64,000 nt of DNA from Achromobacter sp. AONIH1 (GTDB lineage Bacteria > Pseudomonadota > Gammaproteobacteria > Burkholderiales > Burkholderiaceae_B): assembly GCF_002902905.1 (NCBI RefSeq), contig NZ_CP026124.1:3658001-3722000 (forward strand), written 5' to 3'. The notes beneath the pieces are model-generated. The model worked only from the letters and a program-made list of their open reading frames with translations. It had not been told where the DNA came from and did no database searches. The first letter of the stretch is position 1; each line of letters begins with the position of its first letter. The translations under genes and the position numbers were made by a program. Shown piece by piece: positions 63,654 to 64,000 of the stretch.

Positions 63654-64000
63654 TCAGTCGCCGCCGGGCCGGCGGCGGATGATCTTGAAGGTCGCCGTGG
63701 CCCGCGCCACCAGTTCGCCGTTCTTGTCGCGCACGTCGCCTTCGCAGAAGGCGATCGACGCGCCACGGCGCAGGCAGCGCGCCTCGATCACCAGGTCGCC
63801 CGTGCCGGGCGACAGGAAAGTGGTGTTCATGTCGATGGTGGCCATGCCCACGGCGGCGTCGGCAGAGCCGCGCGCGGCGGCGCTGAGCGTGAAGTCCAGC
63901 ACGCTCATCAGCGTGCCGCCGTGCACGTCGCCGCGACTGTTGGTCAGGTCGCGGCGCCAGGGCAGCGAGGTGCGGGCATAGGCCGGCGCGATCTGCTCGG
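63654..64000 (-). CDS. PaaI/hot-dog thioesterase, 3' part
   Basis: The gene runs off the right edge; its N-terminus is outside the window. The visible 115 residues include [21 protein letters not shown], with the hot-dog HGG motif, and [21 protein letters not shown], typical of the PaaI/YbgC-like acyl-CoA thioesterase family. The frame is open to the window end. The enzyme would hydrolyse an acyl-CoA, of unknown chain type. Confidence 0.88.
   Translation of the reverse strand, partial: EQIAPAYARTSLPWRRDLTNSRGDVHGGTLMSVLDFTLSAAARGSADAAVGMATIDMNTTFLSPGTGDLVIEARCLRRGASIAFCEGDVRDKNGELVARATATFKIIRRRPGGD

Overview
The window is a GC-rich, densely coded chromosomal segment of a betaproteobacterium, most likely Alcaligenaceae (Achromobacter or Bordetella type). 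This rests on two Bug-type tricarboxylate receptors, a transporter-less EIIA(Man)-HPr-EI phosphotransferase chain, a pga/bps exopolysaccharide operon, many small lipoproteins and the style of the translation cluster. It is a working chromosome segment, with no phage, IS element, CRISPR array or large island.

Layout. 1-740: end of thrS, then infC with an AUC start codon. 980-4550: gshB followed by the PTS phosphorelay (EIIA-Man, HPr, EI). 4670-6440: glnK-amtB on the minus strand behind a clear sigma-54 promoter with NtrC enhancer sites. 6880-9390: a small lipoprotein, ubiK and comM. 9390-14840: a long structured leader, then rpmI-rplT-pheS-pheT-ihfA and a MerR-type regulator. infC is therefore separated from its usual rpmI-rplT partners by about 9 kb. 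15260-16370: tRNA-Pro(GGG) and a lower-GC phage-like orphan gene. 16370-31000: single-gene metabolic and accessory functions (AlaX-type editing hydrolase, serine hydrolase, flavoprotein, PhzF isomerase, GNAT, Lrp regulator and EamA exporter, AGE-family epimerase, several small orphans), plus an RpiR/Bug/aspartoacylase-like uptake-and-hydrolysis set.

31000-34000: LysR, a Bug receptor and an N-formylglutamate amidohydrolase-like gene. 34600-39530: a tightly overlapping ABC importer (SsuA/C/B type) followed by a membrane-cytochrome c fusion and an OsmC protein, an unusual redox-flavoured operon. 39640-47430: LysR with a BASS-type transporter, an Atm1-type ABC exporter with a Rieske protein, an aldo/keto reductase, a PepSY protein behind a Fur-like box, and a PphA-type phosphatase. 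47500-50130: PBP1A. 50340-52620: AraC regulator divergent from an Fsr-like MFS exporter.

52670-61060: pgaABCD (poly-N-acetylglucosamine synthesis and export) divergent from a membrane GGDEF diguanylate cyclase with intact active and inhibitory sites. The layout suggests a local c-di-GMP control module, because PgaC/PgaD in this family are activated by c-di-GMP. 61050-64000: an S9 peptidase, a lipoprotein and a truncated PaaI-type thioesterase.

The best candidates for something little described are the ABC-cytochrome c-OsmC operon, the isolated infC plus repeat-bearing rpmI leader, the local cyclase-pga pairing with a G9 hairpin between pgaA and pgaB, and the orphan gene beside tRNA-Pro. All functional statements come from reading the sequence and remembered family knowledge. 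No database search was run.
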